Positions 44,921 to 56,344 of a DNA stretch of 64,000 nucleotides are shown piece by piece. Below the pieces are notes generated by a model. That model was not told the DNA's origin. It saw only the letters and a list, made by a program, of their open reading frames with translations, and did not search any database. Within the stretch, counting starts at the first letter, position 1, and every line of letters starts with the position of its first letter. The stretch comes from Aotearoamyces nothofagi (Eukaryota; Ascomycota; Leotiomycetes; Leotiales; Tympanidaceae), in contig JADDTR010000018.1 in NCBI GenBank assembly GCA_015345905.1, positions 361-64,360 of the forward strand, in the 5' to 3' direction. The translations under genes and the position numbers were made by a program.

Positions 44921-46671
44921 ATGGCCAAGGCCACAAACCTCGGTATTCGGAGGGATGACGGCGCGCTGTTGCATTTCCCACACACAGAGGATCTGGGGCT
45001 CCTGTCCGGTAATGCTTCCGATGACGAAGACATCATTGTCCACACCGGCCGAGCTACCCCAGACACCGGCAACGATGTGCTTAAGACTCCAAGAAGCGCA
45101 AATCGAGTTCGATTTGATCTTCCACCTCCATCTGATAGCGACCACTCAAGGAGCGAGCCTCCTTCGTACGATGACTCTGCCGAATTTCGAAACCAAAGGA
45201 GCATGCTGCTCACGGCGCAGAGAGATTCCCATAGCCAGCACACCTCCCTTCTCAGAGACAACGAGCAGAGTCCAAGCTCTTGGGAAGACATTGATCCATA
45301 TGAGCATGCCCTTGAACATCTGAACCGCCCGAAGTCATCCCTTCGTAGCGCCATGTCCAACATGGCAAATTCAATCATAGGCGCAGGCATCATCGGTCAA
45401 CCATACGCCTTACGGCAAGCTGGACTGCTCACAGGCGTGACACTTTTGATTCTTCTCACAGTCACTGTTGATTGGACGATCAGGCTCATTGTCATCAACT
45501 CTAAATTATCAGGCCGCGATACCTTCCAAGGAACAGTGGAACACTGTTTTGGAAAACCAGGATTGATCGCCATAAGTGTTGCACAGTGGGCATTTGCATT
45601 TGGAGGGATGGTGGCATTTGGAGTTATTGTTGGTGATTCTATTCCGCATGTACTAGAAGCGGTTTGGCCTGGTCTCAGTCAGGTCCCAGTGCTGGGGCTA
45701 TTGACAAATAGAAGAGCTACTATATTTCTCCTGATTATGGGAATCAGCTGGCCACTGAGTCTTTATAGAGATATTGCAAAGGTATATAATGGCTGCATAG
45801 GGATGCATTTATTTAACCCTCAACAGAACAAAAAAGCTAACATTATACAGCTGGCGAAAGCGAGTACTCTGGCGTTAATCAGCATGGTGATTATATTGAT
45901 TACGGTTGTCACTCAAGGCTTCACGGTTCCATCGGAATCAAGAGGGTCATTCGATACCAAACTTTGGACCCTTAACAGTGGAGTCTTTCAGGCTATTGGT
46001 GTCATTTCTTTTGGTACGTCCGCGTCCTCACATTTCCCACAATCTGTTCTCATAGCATCGCAGCGTTCGTCTGCCACCACAACTCTCTGCTTATCTACGG
46101 CTCTCTCCAAACCCCCACCCTGAACCGTTTCTCCCTGGTAACGCACATCTCTACTTTCATCTCTCTTCTCGCCTGCCTTACCATGGCACTGTCCGGCTTT
46201 CTCACCTTCGGCTCCAAAACACAAGGCAACGTACTCAACAACTTCCCCTCTTCCAACGCCCTAGTTAATCTCGCACGCTTCTGCTTTGGCCTAAACATGC
46301 TCACTACGCTCCCGTTAGAAGCATTCGTCTGCCGCGAAGTTATGTTCAACTATTTCAACGGCGAGGGAAAAGCCGTCGGCACCAAGATGCATGTTGCTGT
46401 CTCGACAGGCTTGGTAGTGAGTAGCATGCTCATCAGCTTGATGGTGTGCGATCTCGGCGTCGTGTTTGAGCTTATTGGCGCGACGAGCGCCTGTGCATTG
46501 GCATATATCTTGCCGCCGATGTGCTACATCAAGCTGAGTAACAAGAGCTGGAGGCAACAGATCCCCGCATGTGGATGCATAGTGTTTGGGTTTGCCGTTA
46601 TGGGGATTAGCGTTGTACAGGCAATACTAAAGGTCATAAGAAACGATGGCGAAACGGCTCAGTGTCACTAG
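44921..46671 (+). CDS. Vacuolar amino-acid transporter, AVT type
   Basis: Three exons: 44921-45781, 45851-46013 and 46064-46671, 543 aa. This AAAP-family transporter exchanges amino acids with protons, usually at the vacuole. An acidic, Ser-rich cytosolic N-terminus of about 135 residues precedes eleven TM helices. Family motifs are SSLRSAMSNMANSIIGAGII at about 140, GQPYALRQAGL, SLYRDIAKLAKASTLALISM across the first junction, and SFAFVCHHNSLLIYGSL across the second. The set resembles Avt2/Avt7-like proteins. Intron 1 is 69 nt with no in-frame stop, so retention would insert 23 residues. The spliced form is preferred because it restores the conserved DIAK-LAKAST join. Confidence 0.92.
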
Positions 46672-47033
46672 AATATAGATAAGACTATGAGAATATATCA
46701 TGTTAGACTCTGATTTCATTCGTTCCGACATGTAGAAATGGGGTATTTGCTGTCATCTGGGTCAGAAGCATATGGTCCACTCTCGGGGGTGATAGGAGGA
46801 TCATAATTGTAACAGAGATAGAGTCAGGATTTATAAGCCTAGCATTTATTTTAGTGGCACTGGATGTCGGATATCACATAAGGTGAAGAGACAGAATGGC
46901 AATCAACATTTCCCTCAAAACTCCTCCACGAGACAGACCACTTCATAGTACAGCAAAATCAAAAGGAAATCAAAGCGCTATGCTGTGTCAAAGCAAGTCC
47001 TTCGTCAGACACCGGAAGTGAGAATGAAAGTTC
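46672..47033. other. Convergent intergenic region
   Basis: 362 bp between the AVT transporter and nop15. No feature beyond the expected 3' ends. Confidence 0.5.
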
Positions 47034-48476
47034 TCAGGCAGTTGTCTTGGCCTTCTTAGCCTTCCTGGGCTTCTCAACCTTCGCCGCCTTCTCGGTAGGC
47101 TTGGCCTTCTGGACCTTATCCTTCTTCTCGGCGACAGGCTTGGCCACTTCAGCAGTAACAGCCGGCTTGCCAGAAGATGCTTTAGCCTTGGCCTTTTTGG
47201 CCTTCTTGCTTGGCTCTATGACTTCAGTAGCAGTCGCAACCGCTAGCTCCGGTTCCTCGACGAGCTTTGTCTCCGCGGATTCGTCAGCCTCCGCAGTAAG
47301 AATCAATGGCTCCTGCTTTCTCTTCGGTACGTCCTTGACCGATTTGAGCTTGGGCGATTCGAACTCGTATCCAATCGCCTTCATCTTCTCGGCCTTCTCA
47401 GCACGTCGCTTCTCCTCTTTCTCAATCCTCTTGTTCCAGCCTGCCTCCGTCATGCCCTGTTCCAGCTTACGACCCTCCATTCTGTTCCATGGGACCTTCT
47501 TGAAACGCTTGTTTGCACCCTTCCAGAACTGCTCATGAATCTGCTCCTGTGGAACAGTCTTGCACTTCAGGATGTGGCCGAAGAGAAGATAGTTATCCAT
47601 GGTCTTTGATACAATCTCAGCAACTTCAGCAGAGGCGAATTCAATGAAGGCGTAGTGCTTGCTTCTGCCAGTCTTGCGATTGCGTGAAAGACGGAGATTT
47701 ATGATGTCACCAAATTGCTTAAAGTATTGCTTCATTTCGTTCTCGTAGAAACCATGGGGGACACGACCAATGTAGACCACTCCTGGTTTATCAGCAGCAG
47801 AGGCCTTCTCTGCAGCTTTCTTAGCCTTCTTCGCGATCTTTTTGTCGATCTCGGGAATTGGCTGTCCAGCTTCGTAACCTTCGCCCTCGACCATTTCGTC
47901 ATCGTCATCGCTTTCGAAGCCCTTCAGAAGGGCCTCGGTCTGATCATCGACTTCCTCATTCTCTGAACTCTCTCCTGCCTCGTCCTTATTGCCATTAGGT
48001 GAGACTGGCTCAGCTGACTTAACCTCTTTGGTCGCCTTCCCTTTGGACTGCTTTGCCTTCTTGGCCTCGGCGTCTGGAGCATCCTTCAATTCCTTCAGCT
48101 TCTTGGCAGTTAGGGTGACATCTTTTGAAGGCTTGTGTTTCTTCGTAGCGATATCAGCGTCCTTCTTCGTAGTTGTCGGTTCGGGCACCTCAGCGGCGGA
48201 GGCTGCTGCTTTCGGCGTCTTTGACTTCTTGGGCACAGCAGGTGCAGCCTCTTCAGTTGCTATTTAGCTTATTAGCAATTAATTGAACAAATAGAAAGAT
48301 CAGCCTTACCTTTGCGCTTTTTTGTGACAACTTCAGGTGCCGTTTGCTTGGCCTTCTTCACTTTCTCAACCTCGTCATCGGGCACAGTAGCTATTCAATG
48401 TCAGTTGAGGGTTCTCTCAGTTCAATAATTATAATGTAATACCCTTGCGCTTCTTGGATTTGATTTCTGGAGCCAT
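47034..48476 (-). CDS. nop15: Nop15-like nucleolar RRM protein
   Basis: Three exons: 48476-48443, 48390-48310 and 48259-47034, 446 aa. Nop15/NIFK acts in early 60S ribosomal subunit assembly in the nucleolus. A long Lys/Ala-rich and acidic N-terminus precedes one RRM at about residues 197-275: RNP2 is VYIGRV, RNP1 region is RSKHYAFIEFAS, and the fold ends LLFGHILKCKTVP. The characteristic post-RRM segment HEQFWKGANKRFKKVPWNRM follows. The rest is a basic tail with alternating Lys and Ala, typical of nucleolar proteins. The two small N-terminal exons each end in a KKRK-like motif. Confidence 0.93.
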
Positions 48477-48822
48477 TTTGAAGAATCTGGGTGACGTTGG
48501 TTTTAGAATCTATGTTCGCCCAAATTATGGTTTTGTTCTCCGAACTTTTTTGAAAAGACAATTAAGATGCGGGACGACACCCGCTAGCGCGGGACCCTCA
48601 AATACGGGAACCAGACACAGTGCGTCAACAGGTAAGACCTGATGTACTAGAATTCTCCTCTCTTTTTTTTAAGCAACTTTTTGACAACTAGAGGATAACG
48701 AATCTGAGCTTATTTAAAAGAGCAAATTCGCTTTAAAGCGTTGCTTGACAAGGTTCTCTACTGAATACTCCATATCAATCACAAGCGTCCTCCGACTGTC
48801 CCAGAATCATCAACGGTCTAAA
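48477..48822. promoter_or_regulatory. Shared divergent promoter, nop15 and SMN
   Basis: 346 bp separate the two divergent ATGs. A T-run at about 48660-48670 and AT-rich sequence up to 48780 are the only visible features. Sharing of regulation is inference. Confidence 0.45.
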
Positions 48823-49566
48823 ATGTCACATACAGAGATCTGGGATGATTCCGCCCTTGTTGATTCGTGGAATGAGGCTCTTGAAGAATATAAGGTTTGT
48901 ATTTCAGATATCACGTGTTGCACAGGAGCTTACCTTTGGAAAGCACTATCACAGCATACACGCCCGTGGAGAGAAGATCGAAGATGTTCTTGCATCTACT
49001 AGTAACGAGAATGGCCCCTTGTAAGAACCATAATTGTTTCTCAATTTTCTTCAGAGATATTGATCTGGGCCCCTTTTGTTTTTAGCAAGATCACTACCAA
49101 TGATGAGGTCCACAAGGAAGCCACGGCTGATGAATCAGACGGCTTGAATGCCGACGCTCATAATGATGGTGAAGTTGGACAAAGCCTTCCTCAGGGATCA
49201 ACTATTGAGGTATGTTCTGGCTTTTCATACCCTTGCAGGCCCAAGAAGTCTGTGTATAGTAGATCAGATAATTAACGTCTTAGAAGGATAAGCTTTCCTC
49301 GGAAGACCAAGATTCCAAAACGAAACCAGCCGAAGGTGTATCTCGGCAAGTGCCTCAGATACCTCAACATCTAGTAGGATCTGGTGAGTGTATCCTGCTG
49401 TACAGGCAACTAGTATTGGCTGACATTCCGGCTATGATTAGTACATGATGAAGGACTAAAGAATCTCTTGATGTCCTGGTATTATGCAGGCTACTATACA
49501 GGGCTCTACGAGGGTCAGCAGCAGCCCAAGCAGGATGGAGGTCGTGCGCGCGAGAGATCAAGCTAG
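48823..49566 (+). CDS. SMN (survival of motor neuron) homolog
   Basis: Five exons: 48823-48894, 48944-49020, 49086-49209, 49284-49383 and 49442-49566, 165 aa. SMN, with Gemin2, assembles Sm cores on spliceosomal snRNAs. The N-terminal Gemin2-binding motif is clear (IWDDSALVDSWNEALEEYK, then HSIHARGEKIED). The C-terminal YG box is also clear: LMSWYYAGYYTGLYEGQQQ, which drives oligomerisation. No Tudor domain is seen in the roughly 90-residue Lys/Glu/Asp-rich middle, as in S. pombe Smn1. Each exon is below 130 nt, so the gene is invisible as a single open frame. The four introns are 49-74 nt with GTTTGT, GTAAGA, GTATGT and GTGAGT donors. Confidence 0.92.
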
Positions 49567-50691
49567 CCGGGCTCACAGGTCTGCGATGGAGCGACCATTG
49601 TGAAGCAGAATCTGCTCCGAAGGGTGTTTTGAACCAAGGAAGGGAAAGGTTGCCAATGCCGGGGACGGAAGTGCGCCTTGCCTAACTGGCAAGTAACATG
49701 GGCGTGGCATAGGTTTGCCATCCTCTACAGCCCACTCCACACAGAAGAAGCTTAAACTCCATCCAATGTTTGAGAAGTCTCGCTTCACTGGATGAGATGA
49801 GATAGGAGCATCGATCACAAGCAAGCCCTAGTGCGCCATATCTCAAGCACAGCATCCAAGCGCGAGAAATAGAGCAAAGCTCCAGCTCGAGGTTATCTAT
49901 TTTCAATGCCGCCTTTGAAATCGCCCATATCCGTTTCAGCAAAAGAAAGCTGCATATATTTTCATGCCCACCATAGATTACGGACTTCTTCGCACACGCA
50001 ACAGGAGAACACAAGAAGATACTGTGATAATAATAATACATAATAACTCGGAAGACGGTACCAATGCTGTCCGACCTGTAGCGCTCAAAGCCCCTGTTGG
50101 TTGTAAGCGAAGGTTCAAAACACCACCCGAGACAACTCTCTCACATTCAACGTTGAGCATTTGGCTCCCCTGGCTAAGCTTTGGCCGTGCTGCAACCAAC
50201 TATAATTTTTAGCTCTTAACACAAACCGAATATCGGGTTCACTAAAGATCGATCAAGGCCTTGAAGGTCCAAACGGCAATGCTGTCTGCTCTGCAATACC
50301 GGCTGAAGATGGTTCCGAACAAGGCCTATGGTCGTTTCGCGCCAGCCTCCTGGGGCTGAGTACGGCTGCCATTTTCGTGTAAGAGTTGTATCACTGCGTG
50401 ACATGGAGGTTCATGCTTGATTTAAGCAGACGACCTCCCCTTCGTTTTCTATTCTTCGTCCGTCTGCCCTGCTGTGAACGCTTTTATTCACTTTCTCTTA
50501 GTATTTATTCCATTTCTTACCCTTCACTTCCCGAGCAGGCTCTCGCCGTCCTAGTATCTTTGGCAAGCTCCAATACATCACGATCTTTATTGTCAAGACT
50601 AGAGCTATTTCTATATATACCCGCAGCGCGGCTTCCTCTCGAAAGCATTCCCAGTACGATAAGCCCTATTTCAACACTTAAATCAGTCATC
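49567..50691. other. Intergenic region
   Basis: About 1.1 kb. Upstream of the cupredoxin-like gene, 50400-50690 is CT-rich leader sequence. No gene is supported in the rest. Confidence 0.5.
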
Positions 50692-51731
50692 ATGAAGTGG
50701 TCCACATTAGCAGCACTTTTCGTCGCGCCTCTGGCATTGGCAGGAACGCTCGATGTTGAATTGGTTGGAAAACGAGACAAAGGTAGCAGCAAGAAGAACG
50801 GTAGCAACAGCGGATCGGGATCAGGCAAAACTTCTATCCAAGAGATCATCATCATCTGGGTAAACAACGGAGGCGGATCGGCTACTTCAACTGTCACGAC
50901 GACACAGACTGTCGCCGCCACAGCCGCAGCAGCAGCAACACATAGTGTGAGTAGTTGTTCACTTCAGCAATTCCCCTCATATTGATTAAAATATAGGTTG
51001 TTGTCGGTGGCAGTGCTGGTCTCGTATACACACCAAGCTCTATTTCTGCTGCAGTCGGCGACATGGTCGTTTTCCAATTCTTGTCTCAAAACCACACTGT
51101 TACCCAATCTAGTTTCAATACTCCCTGCGTAGCACTTGCAAGTGGTGCGGATTCCGGTTTCGTGCCGAATGCCAACAACAGTGTCGTCCCAGCTCCACAG
51201 CTAGCTATGCAAGTCACTGTCGCAACACCAATCTGTACGTCTTCCCCCTCAGTATTCCGTCCCGTCTCTCATGACTACAGGGTTCTATTGCAAACAAGTC
51301 AACCATTGTGGAAAGGGCATGACTTTCTCCATTAACCCAACTGCAAACAAAACCCAAGCCCAGTTCGAACAGCTGGCTATTGCTCAGAACGGGACTGCCT
51401 CAACCGCAGGCACCGCTACCACCGCTACCACCGCTGCCACCGGAGCTACAAGCGTGTCTGCTAGCGCAGCTGCTGCAGTTGCTACAACGTCGACAGCGGC
51501 CGTTAGCAGTGCTACCGGAGCGAGCGTCATTACTGCTGGAAATGGCACTACCTCTGACGGAACTTGCACATGTTCTTGTTTCTGTGGCGTTGGCAGCTTT
51601 CCGGCCGCTGCAGTTCAGGGCCTAAATGCTAGAGGAGGCATATCAGGTTAGTCAGGCTCGTCATAATACAAGCCCTAGATTTATGCTAATGATTTCTAGG
51701 TGCAATCCCAATAGGTGACATGACTGTATAA
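50692..51731 (+). CDS. Secreted cupredoxin-like Ser-rich protein
   Basis: Four exons: 50692-50946, 50997-51234, 51281-51646 and 51700-51731, 296 aa. Introns are 46-53 nt. A signal peptide (residues 1-18, ALFVAPLALAG) and Gly/Ser/Lys-rich stretch precede a cupredoxin-like domain at about residues 87-205. It begins VVVGGSAGLVYTPSSISAAV, continues GDMVVFQFLSQNHTVTQSSF with a histidine, and contains FYCKQVNHCGKGMTFSIN, the Cys/His copper-site loop. An Ala/Thr-rich stalk and a Cys-rich motif (CTCSCFCGVGSFPAAAVQG) follow, but no hydrophobic anchor. It is likely an extracellular Ser-rich fungal cupredoxin-family protein. Confidence 0.85.
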
Positions 51732-52231
51732 GTCATAGGAACTGGGTGTTGATATCGGTATTTACTTCTCGGCGTAGGCATTGTGGTACCGGGCAATAGT
51801 GTCGCCGTTGAGAGGCTTGACGCAAAGCTCAATATGGAGGAATGATATGTATATGGCTAGATCGTATTGTGGAAGTTCATTAATACTAAAGACACCTTCG
51901 TACAAGTGGTTACATTTATCTGTAGCATTCTTGTTTTTTTTTTAAACAAAAGAGAAGGCCTTCACACTTGTGTGAATGACTCCTTTCGCCATCTGTCACG
52001 ATTGGTGATTCATTTCCGGTAGTTGTGATTTCAGTATTCGACCTTCACCTTCACACTGTACAAGAACACCTACAAAGATATTGAGTCGAAGATGTAATTT
52101 CATATTCGATGCATGAAAAGCCACGCAATCTAAACAGTAGAGCACTCCTAGAACCATGCCTTGCGCCATCGCAACTCCTGGTTTCTCCGCGAGTAAGAGC
52201 CCAATCCATCTTCAACACCCCTATGTATATC
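51732..52231. other. Convergent intergenic region
   Basis: About 500 bp between the cupredoxin-like gene and the SERF gene, which converge. A T-run of about ten (51934-51943) is the only feature. Confidence 0.5.
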
Positions 52232-52546
52232 TCACTTCTTTCCACCGGCTTCAGCAACTTTCTTCGCATCGGCTACAAAGCATCAAGTCAGCAAATTATC
52301 GACCACATTAATCCATGCTCCAAGTTTGGTGTACATACCGGCAGCCTGCTTCTCCCTCATCTTAGCCGCGACCTTCTCCTTCTCTCGCTGCATCTCAGTT
52401 CCAGTCATTTGGGTGCCCGACTTCTGTAGATTGCAGTACTATGTCAGCAACCGCCTCTGCCTCGCAAAAACGCGCAAGCGTACCTGGCCTGCCATCTTTT
52501 TCTGGTTGGCTTCACGAGCCTTATCACGTTGATTGCCTCTGGCCAT
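52232..52546 (-). CDS. 4F5/SERF family small protein
   Basis: Three exons: 52546-52484, 52423-52339 and 52272-52232, 62 aa. The N-terminus MARGNQRDKAREANQKKM is the 4F5 signature of the SERF (small EDRK-rich factor) family. It continues KSGTQMTGTEMQREKEKVAAK and ends in a short basic tail. SERF proteins are small, highly charged, disordered and promote amyloid formation; the yeast and human roles also include nucleolar and RNA binding. Each exon is too short to be seen alone. Both introns have canonical borders (GTACGC and GTATGT donors, CTACAG and TTGTAG acceptors). Confidence 0.9.
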
Positions 52547-53773
52547 GTTGGGATTTTAAGCGTCCGCGATTCGCCGAGCGTCTGATAGGGTTGCGCCTGC
52601 GTGGCTGACTTTGTTGAACGCCGAAGAAATGAGGGGTCTAGGGCTGAGAAATTGTTATGGAAAGATGAAAGTCGAAAATAGAAATCCAGGCGCTCGCTTA
52701 TAGAGATTGTCGGGAGCGCCCGAAACCTTCGTAGCTAGTCGTCGATACGCTAAAGGCTGTTGGTGTCAGTGCACCTCATTGTCGCTGCTGGTAATCTTAC
52801 ATAGCTGCAGTCACTTGATCCTTTCGCGTTGCTGCAGCGCACTGCATTTATAATCTGATTTCTGCGGCATGTGGCTATTACTAGATACTCGACTGTCGCA
52901 ACCCTTCTGAGCTCCTAATGGCTGACGGAAGGGGAGGAAGACAGACAGATGTGAAACATGGCCTTCGAGCCATTTTGTCCAATGCTTTTCGGCGTTCTAA
53001 CGCGCCTGAAACCTCCTACAGTGCAAAGTCTGGACGAGCACCCAGGAACCTTTCAGGCGCTTATTAAATGCACCATTGGATACGCCAGAAAAGAGGTTCT
53101 CAAAATGGCATGACCCATTTGCAAGCACCTCCATAGCTTCACTGCCGTTTGGACGGTCTTTTCTGTTACTGTTATGAGCTAGGGCTATAGCCTTGGCCAA
53201 CTATCGCCAGTCAGATGCGTTGAAACGTTCTTGTTTTGTGCCCCGTATGGTTCCATTAGGTCAGAGCTCTCTCTGCTTCAGGATGACCATTGGATGGCAA
53301 TGAAGACAATGAAGACCGCACAACGGTACACAAAGATTCACTATCCCGAGGGACCTAAATACCTAAGGTACTTGATCGAATGGGAACTGTGGTGAATAAA
53401 GAGCTGGGCAAATCTCTTATTGTTGACTGTGCCCCATTGTTGTTTTCTTCCTTTTCCTTTGTCAATGTTCGAACAATACTTCCATTGAGTCGCCCAATGA
53501 TTCATTGTGGTCTCACCTCCATATTATTCTTTGCACATCTATACTTCCTTCAAACATATCGAAGCCTCTGAAACTTTCTACACGATACACCCATCTTCTT
53601 CAACATAGTCCCAACATCCAAGCTTCGGTTACCTCACAACTCAACCGCTGCTGGCAGCTTAGTCCCTCAGACGCTTAGTGAATGTAAGTGCATCCTATCC
53701 TCTTATGATATCCTCACGGCTGACAGGTGCGGAAGACACGATTTTGAAGATCATTACATCTCTTCCAGACAGG
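52547..53773. other. Divergent intergenic region with a probable 5' UTR intron
   Basis: About 1.2 kb between the SERF gene and the four-TM protein. A canonical intron is visible at 53684-53726 (GTAAGT donor, CTGACAG acceptor), about 50 bp upstream of the next ATG, and most likely lies in its 5' UTR. Confidence 0.5.
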
Positions 53774-54583
53774 ATGTTCAACATGTCTTTAAAGCCCGCG
53801 GGTGGAAAACTGGCGGGTGCAGGTTACATAATCTTGAACGTCATTCGCGTTCTCAACATCATTGCTCTCCTCACCGTAGTCGTGGGCTCCTGGATCATGC
53901 TTGTTCGAACAGTTCAGACTTCAAACTTCTTCTTCTTCGATGGAGTTAGTCACTTCATAGCAAGCACGATCGGTATCTTCCTGATTGTATCGGAACTGGG
54001 TATATTCAAACCATACTTCAAGAACTCGTGGCCACTCCTCAGTGAATCCTCCGGATTTGTCTTTCTAGGCGTTTCCATGATTATTTTGGGCTTCAATACT
54101 CTCGGCAACCTCAACAAAGTTGCCACCAGTGTTGAAAATCTCGGCCTTCCCATGTGGAGAGTCGTTATTGCCGGAGGCATACTCTCTTCAGTCATCGGAT
54201 TGTTCAATATTATTGCAAGCTACGCATTCTGCGACTCTGCCAAGGGTCTGACTGCTCGACAAATCCGCGCTGAGGGTGCGGCTGGCCCCACAAATGCGTT
54301 CCCAAAGTCATTCGGGAGTGTCAACAGTAAATCTTCATCCCGTTTGCGCCCAATGAGTCTCCCGCGCTATCATGAAGCCACTGATGACCGTAGGTCGTTT
54401 AAGTTTGGTTTCCCCATTCGTGGTTCAATCATCTCTCGACCTATTGCAACAGAGCCAGATCCAGTGAAGGACGAATCGAGGAGCTCACCGATTATGCCAG
54501 AAGTTCAGCGACCTGCGACTACTTTGCATCCAGCTTATTCCCCGTCTAGATACAGTGTATTTAGTCGTGCTAGTCGATTTTGA
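53774..54583 (+). CDS. Four-TM membrane protein (DUF7598-type)
   Basis: Single coding exon, about 269 aa. Four hydrophobic helices lie in the first 165 residues: GAGYIILNVIRVLNIIALLT, then HFIASTIGIFLIVSELGIF, SGFVFLGVSMIILGFNTLGN, and MWRVVIAGGILSSVIGLFNI. A Ser/Arg/Pro-rich cytosolic tail of about 100 residues follows, ending SRYSVFSRASRF. It resembles the fungal DUF7598 family of unknown function. The ATG at 53783 (MSLKPAG) may be the true start rather than 53774; the two are nine bases apart. Confidence 0.8.
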   Translation: MFNMSLKPAGGKLAGAGYIILNVIRVLNIIALLTVVVGSWIMLVRTVQTSNFFFFDGVSHFIASTIGIFLIVSELGIFKPYFKNSWPLLSESSGFVFLGVSMIILGFNTLGNLNKVATSVENLGLPMWRVVIAGGILSSVIGLFNIIASYAFCDSAKGLTARQIRAEGAAGPTNAFPKSFGSVNSKSSSRLRPMSLPRYHEATDDRRSFKFGFPIRGSIISRPIATEPDPVKDESRSSPIMPEVQRPATTLHPAYSPSRYSVFSRASRF

Positions 54584-54903
54584 GGGTTGTCCGTGGATGG
54601 AGAGCTCGAATGTAGTAGAAAGCGATGCTCATAACCATACCCTGGGCATTATGAGACACCCGAGGCTCATTTCGGAAGATGGAGTTAAGGCGTTATTAGA
54701 CCTGAGATGTGGGGCGTCAAAGGAGCATTGAGTTACTGTACATCATTTTTAATTTGAAGTTTATCTGCACGAGACTATCCTCCCAATTTCCCCGTGATAC
54801 ATCTGTCGAATGCCTCGTATATTAGGCGTAAAGTCGTCCTCTAATCGATAAAGGTGGCAGCTCAAAAATATATGCCACTAACCTTGAACTTTCAACGTCG
54901 CAC
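54584..54903. other. Intergenic region
   Basis: 320 bp between two rightward genes; the promoter of guanylate kinase is expected here. No clear feature. Confidence 0.5.
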
Positions 54904-55737
54904 ATGATTATCTCGCGACCTCTTCGCTCTCTTAGAACTTGTGCATACCTTCGCAAGGATTTTCTACTGCGCCGAGCATACAGAATGGCCCCAAGTATGT
55001 CATTGCACGCTCCTTATATTCAATTTGCTCCTTCTCACCGCCAACCCAACTGACAATCTTGCGCCCTAGCTCTATCAATTTTTGATCGCCGTCCAATTGT
55101 CATTTCCGGTCCTTCGGGCGTTGGTAAAGGTACACTCTACAAGCTATTATTAGAGAGACATCCGGATACCTTCGCTACATCCATCTCTCACACCACGCGG
55201 GACCCACGGCCGGGGGAGGTCAGGGGAGAAGATTACTATTATGTGACAATGCAAGACTTTGAAGACCTAATTGAGAAGGGTGGGTTCGTTGAGCATGCAA
55301 AGTTTGGCAGAAATCGATATGGTACAAGTAGAGCTATGATCGATGATTTGAGCCAGAAAGGGAAGGTAGTGATTTTGGATATCGAGATGGAGGTAAGGGC
55401 CACATGCACTTTTCCGGTCATTTTATATTTCAAAGACTAACAATTTCAGGGTGTCAAACAAGTAAAGCGTACTTCGTTAAATGCGCGCTATGTATTCATC
55501 GCGCCTCCCTCCTTCGAAGCGCTTGAATCTCGCCTTCGTGGCCGTGGCACAGAGAAGGAAGAGAGCATCCAAGAGAGATTGCAACAGGCCAAGAATGAGA
55601 TTGAGTTCTCGAAGACACCCGGGGTGCATGATCTCATTATTGTGAACGATAACTTGGAAAAGGCATATACAGAGCTCGATGCTTTTATCTTTGGGCAAGG
55701 AAAGACGCAAGAGGAGCCAGCGAAGGATGAAAAATAA
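54904..55737 (+). CDS. guk1: Guanylate kinase
   Basis: Three exons: 54904-54994, 55070-55392 and 55450-55737, giving 233 aa from the first ATG or 206 aa from the second at 54985. It phosphorylates GMP to GDP with ATP, an essential nucleotide step. The P-loop is GPSGVGKGTL, followed by TTRDPRPGEVRGEDYYYV, the GMP-binding lid region, and the LDIEMEGVKQVK element across the second junction. The extension between the two ATGs is Arg-rich without acidic residues except one Asp (RPLRSLRTCAYLRKDFLLRR), as in a mitochondrial presequence, whereas the second ATG gives the usual cytosolic form. Introns are 75 and 57 nt. Confidence 0.93.
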
Positions 55738-56344
55738 AATAAGCGATAATGTACAGGATTGAGAGGGTGCATATGTTTCATATCAGTGCCTTTTGTTGAG
55801 CATAGTTGGCAAGTGCATTGATGCATCTAGAACTTGTAAGCCGAGTTGGGCCATTCAACTAGACACATGGCTCTAGGGGGCCTACAATCCGACATGATCC
55901 GTTACCTCTCTTGGAAGTCTGTATGAATGTGTCGTAATTGAAACGGGCCATTAATGACTGCAGATGTTGTGGGCTTTGGGAGAGGCTATTGTGTCTTATA
56001 CTCTACCATATAAGTTTCTAGAAAAGAAGCAAGCAAACCTAGAAGGTTGCCTGCAAACACAAGTTAGAAGCTATATACTATAATATGCATTCACTCAAGA
56101 AATAATATCAGGCCTTATAAAAATAACCAACACCAATAACGAGTATGATTGTACTTGTACCTTTTAGATCTTTGAACCCCTGCGATCTTATCTTATCTCT
56201 CGCTTCAAGCTACTTGAAATGGACAATCCTCCATAAACAGCACAACAGGTAGGAATACAATAGCTAACAGACGTGCTTAGTAAAGTTTAACATGATCGTG
56301 ATGTTTAATGCATTATCACATTAACGAGTTGCAATGCTGTCACG
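55738..56344. other. Intergenic region
   Basis: About 600 bp, AT-rich in 56000-56300. Presumed guk1 terminator and RecQ promoter. No other signal. Confidence 0.5.
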
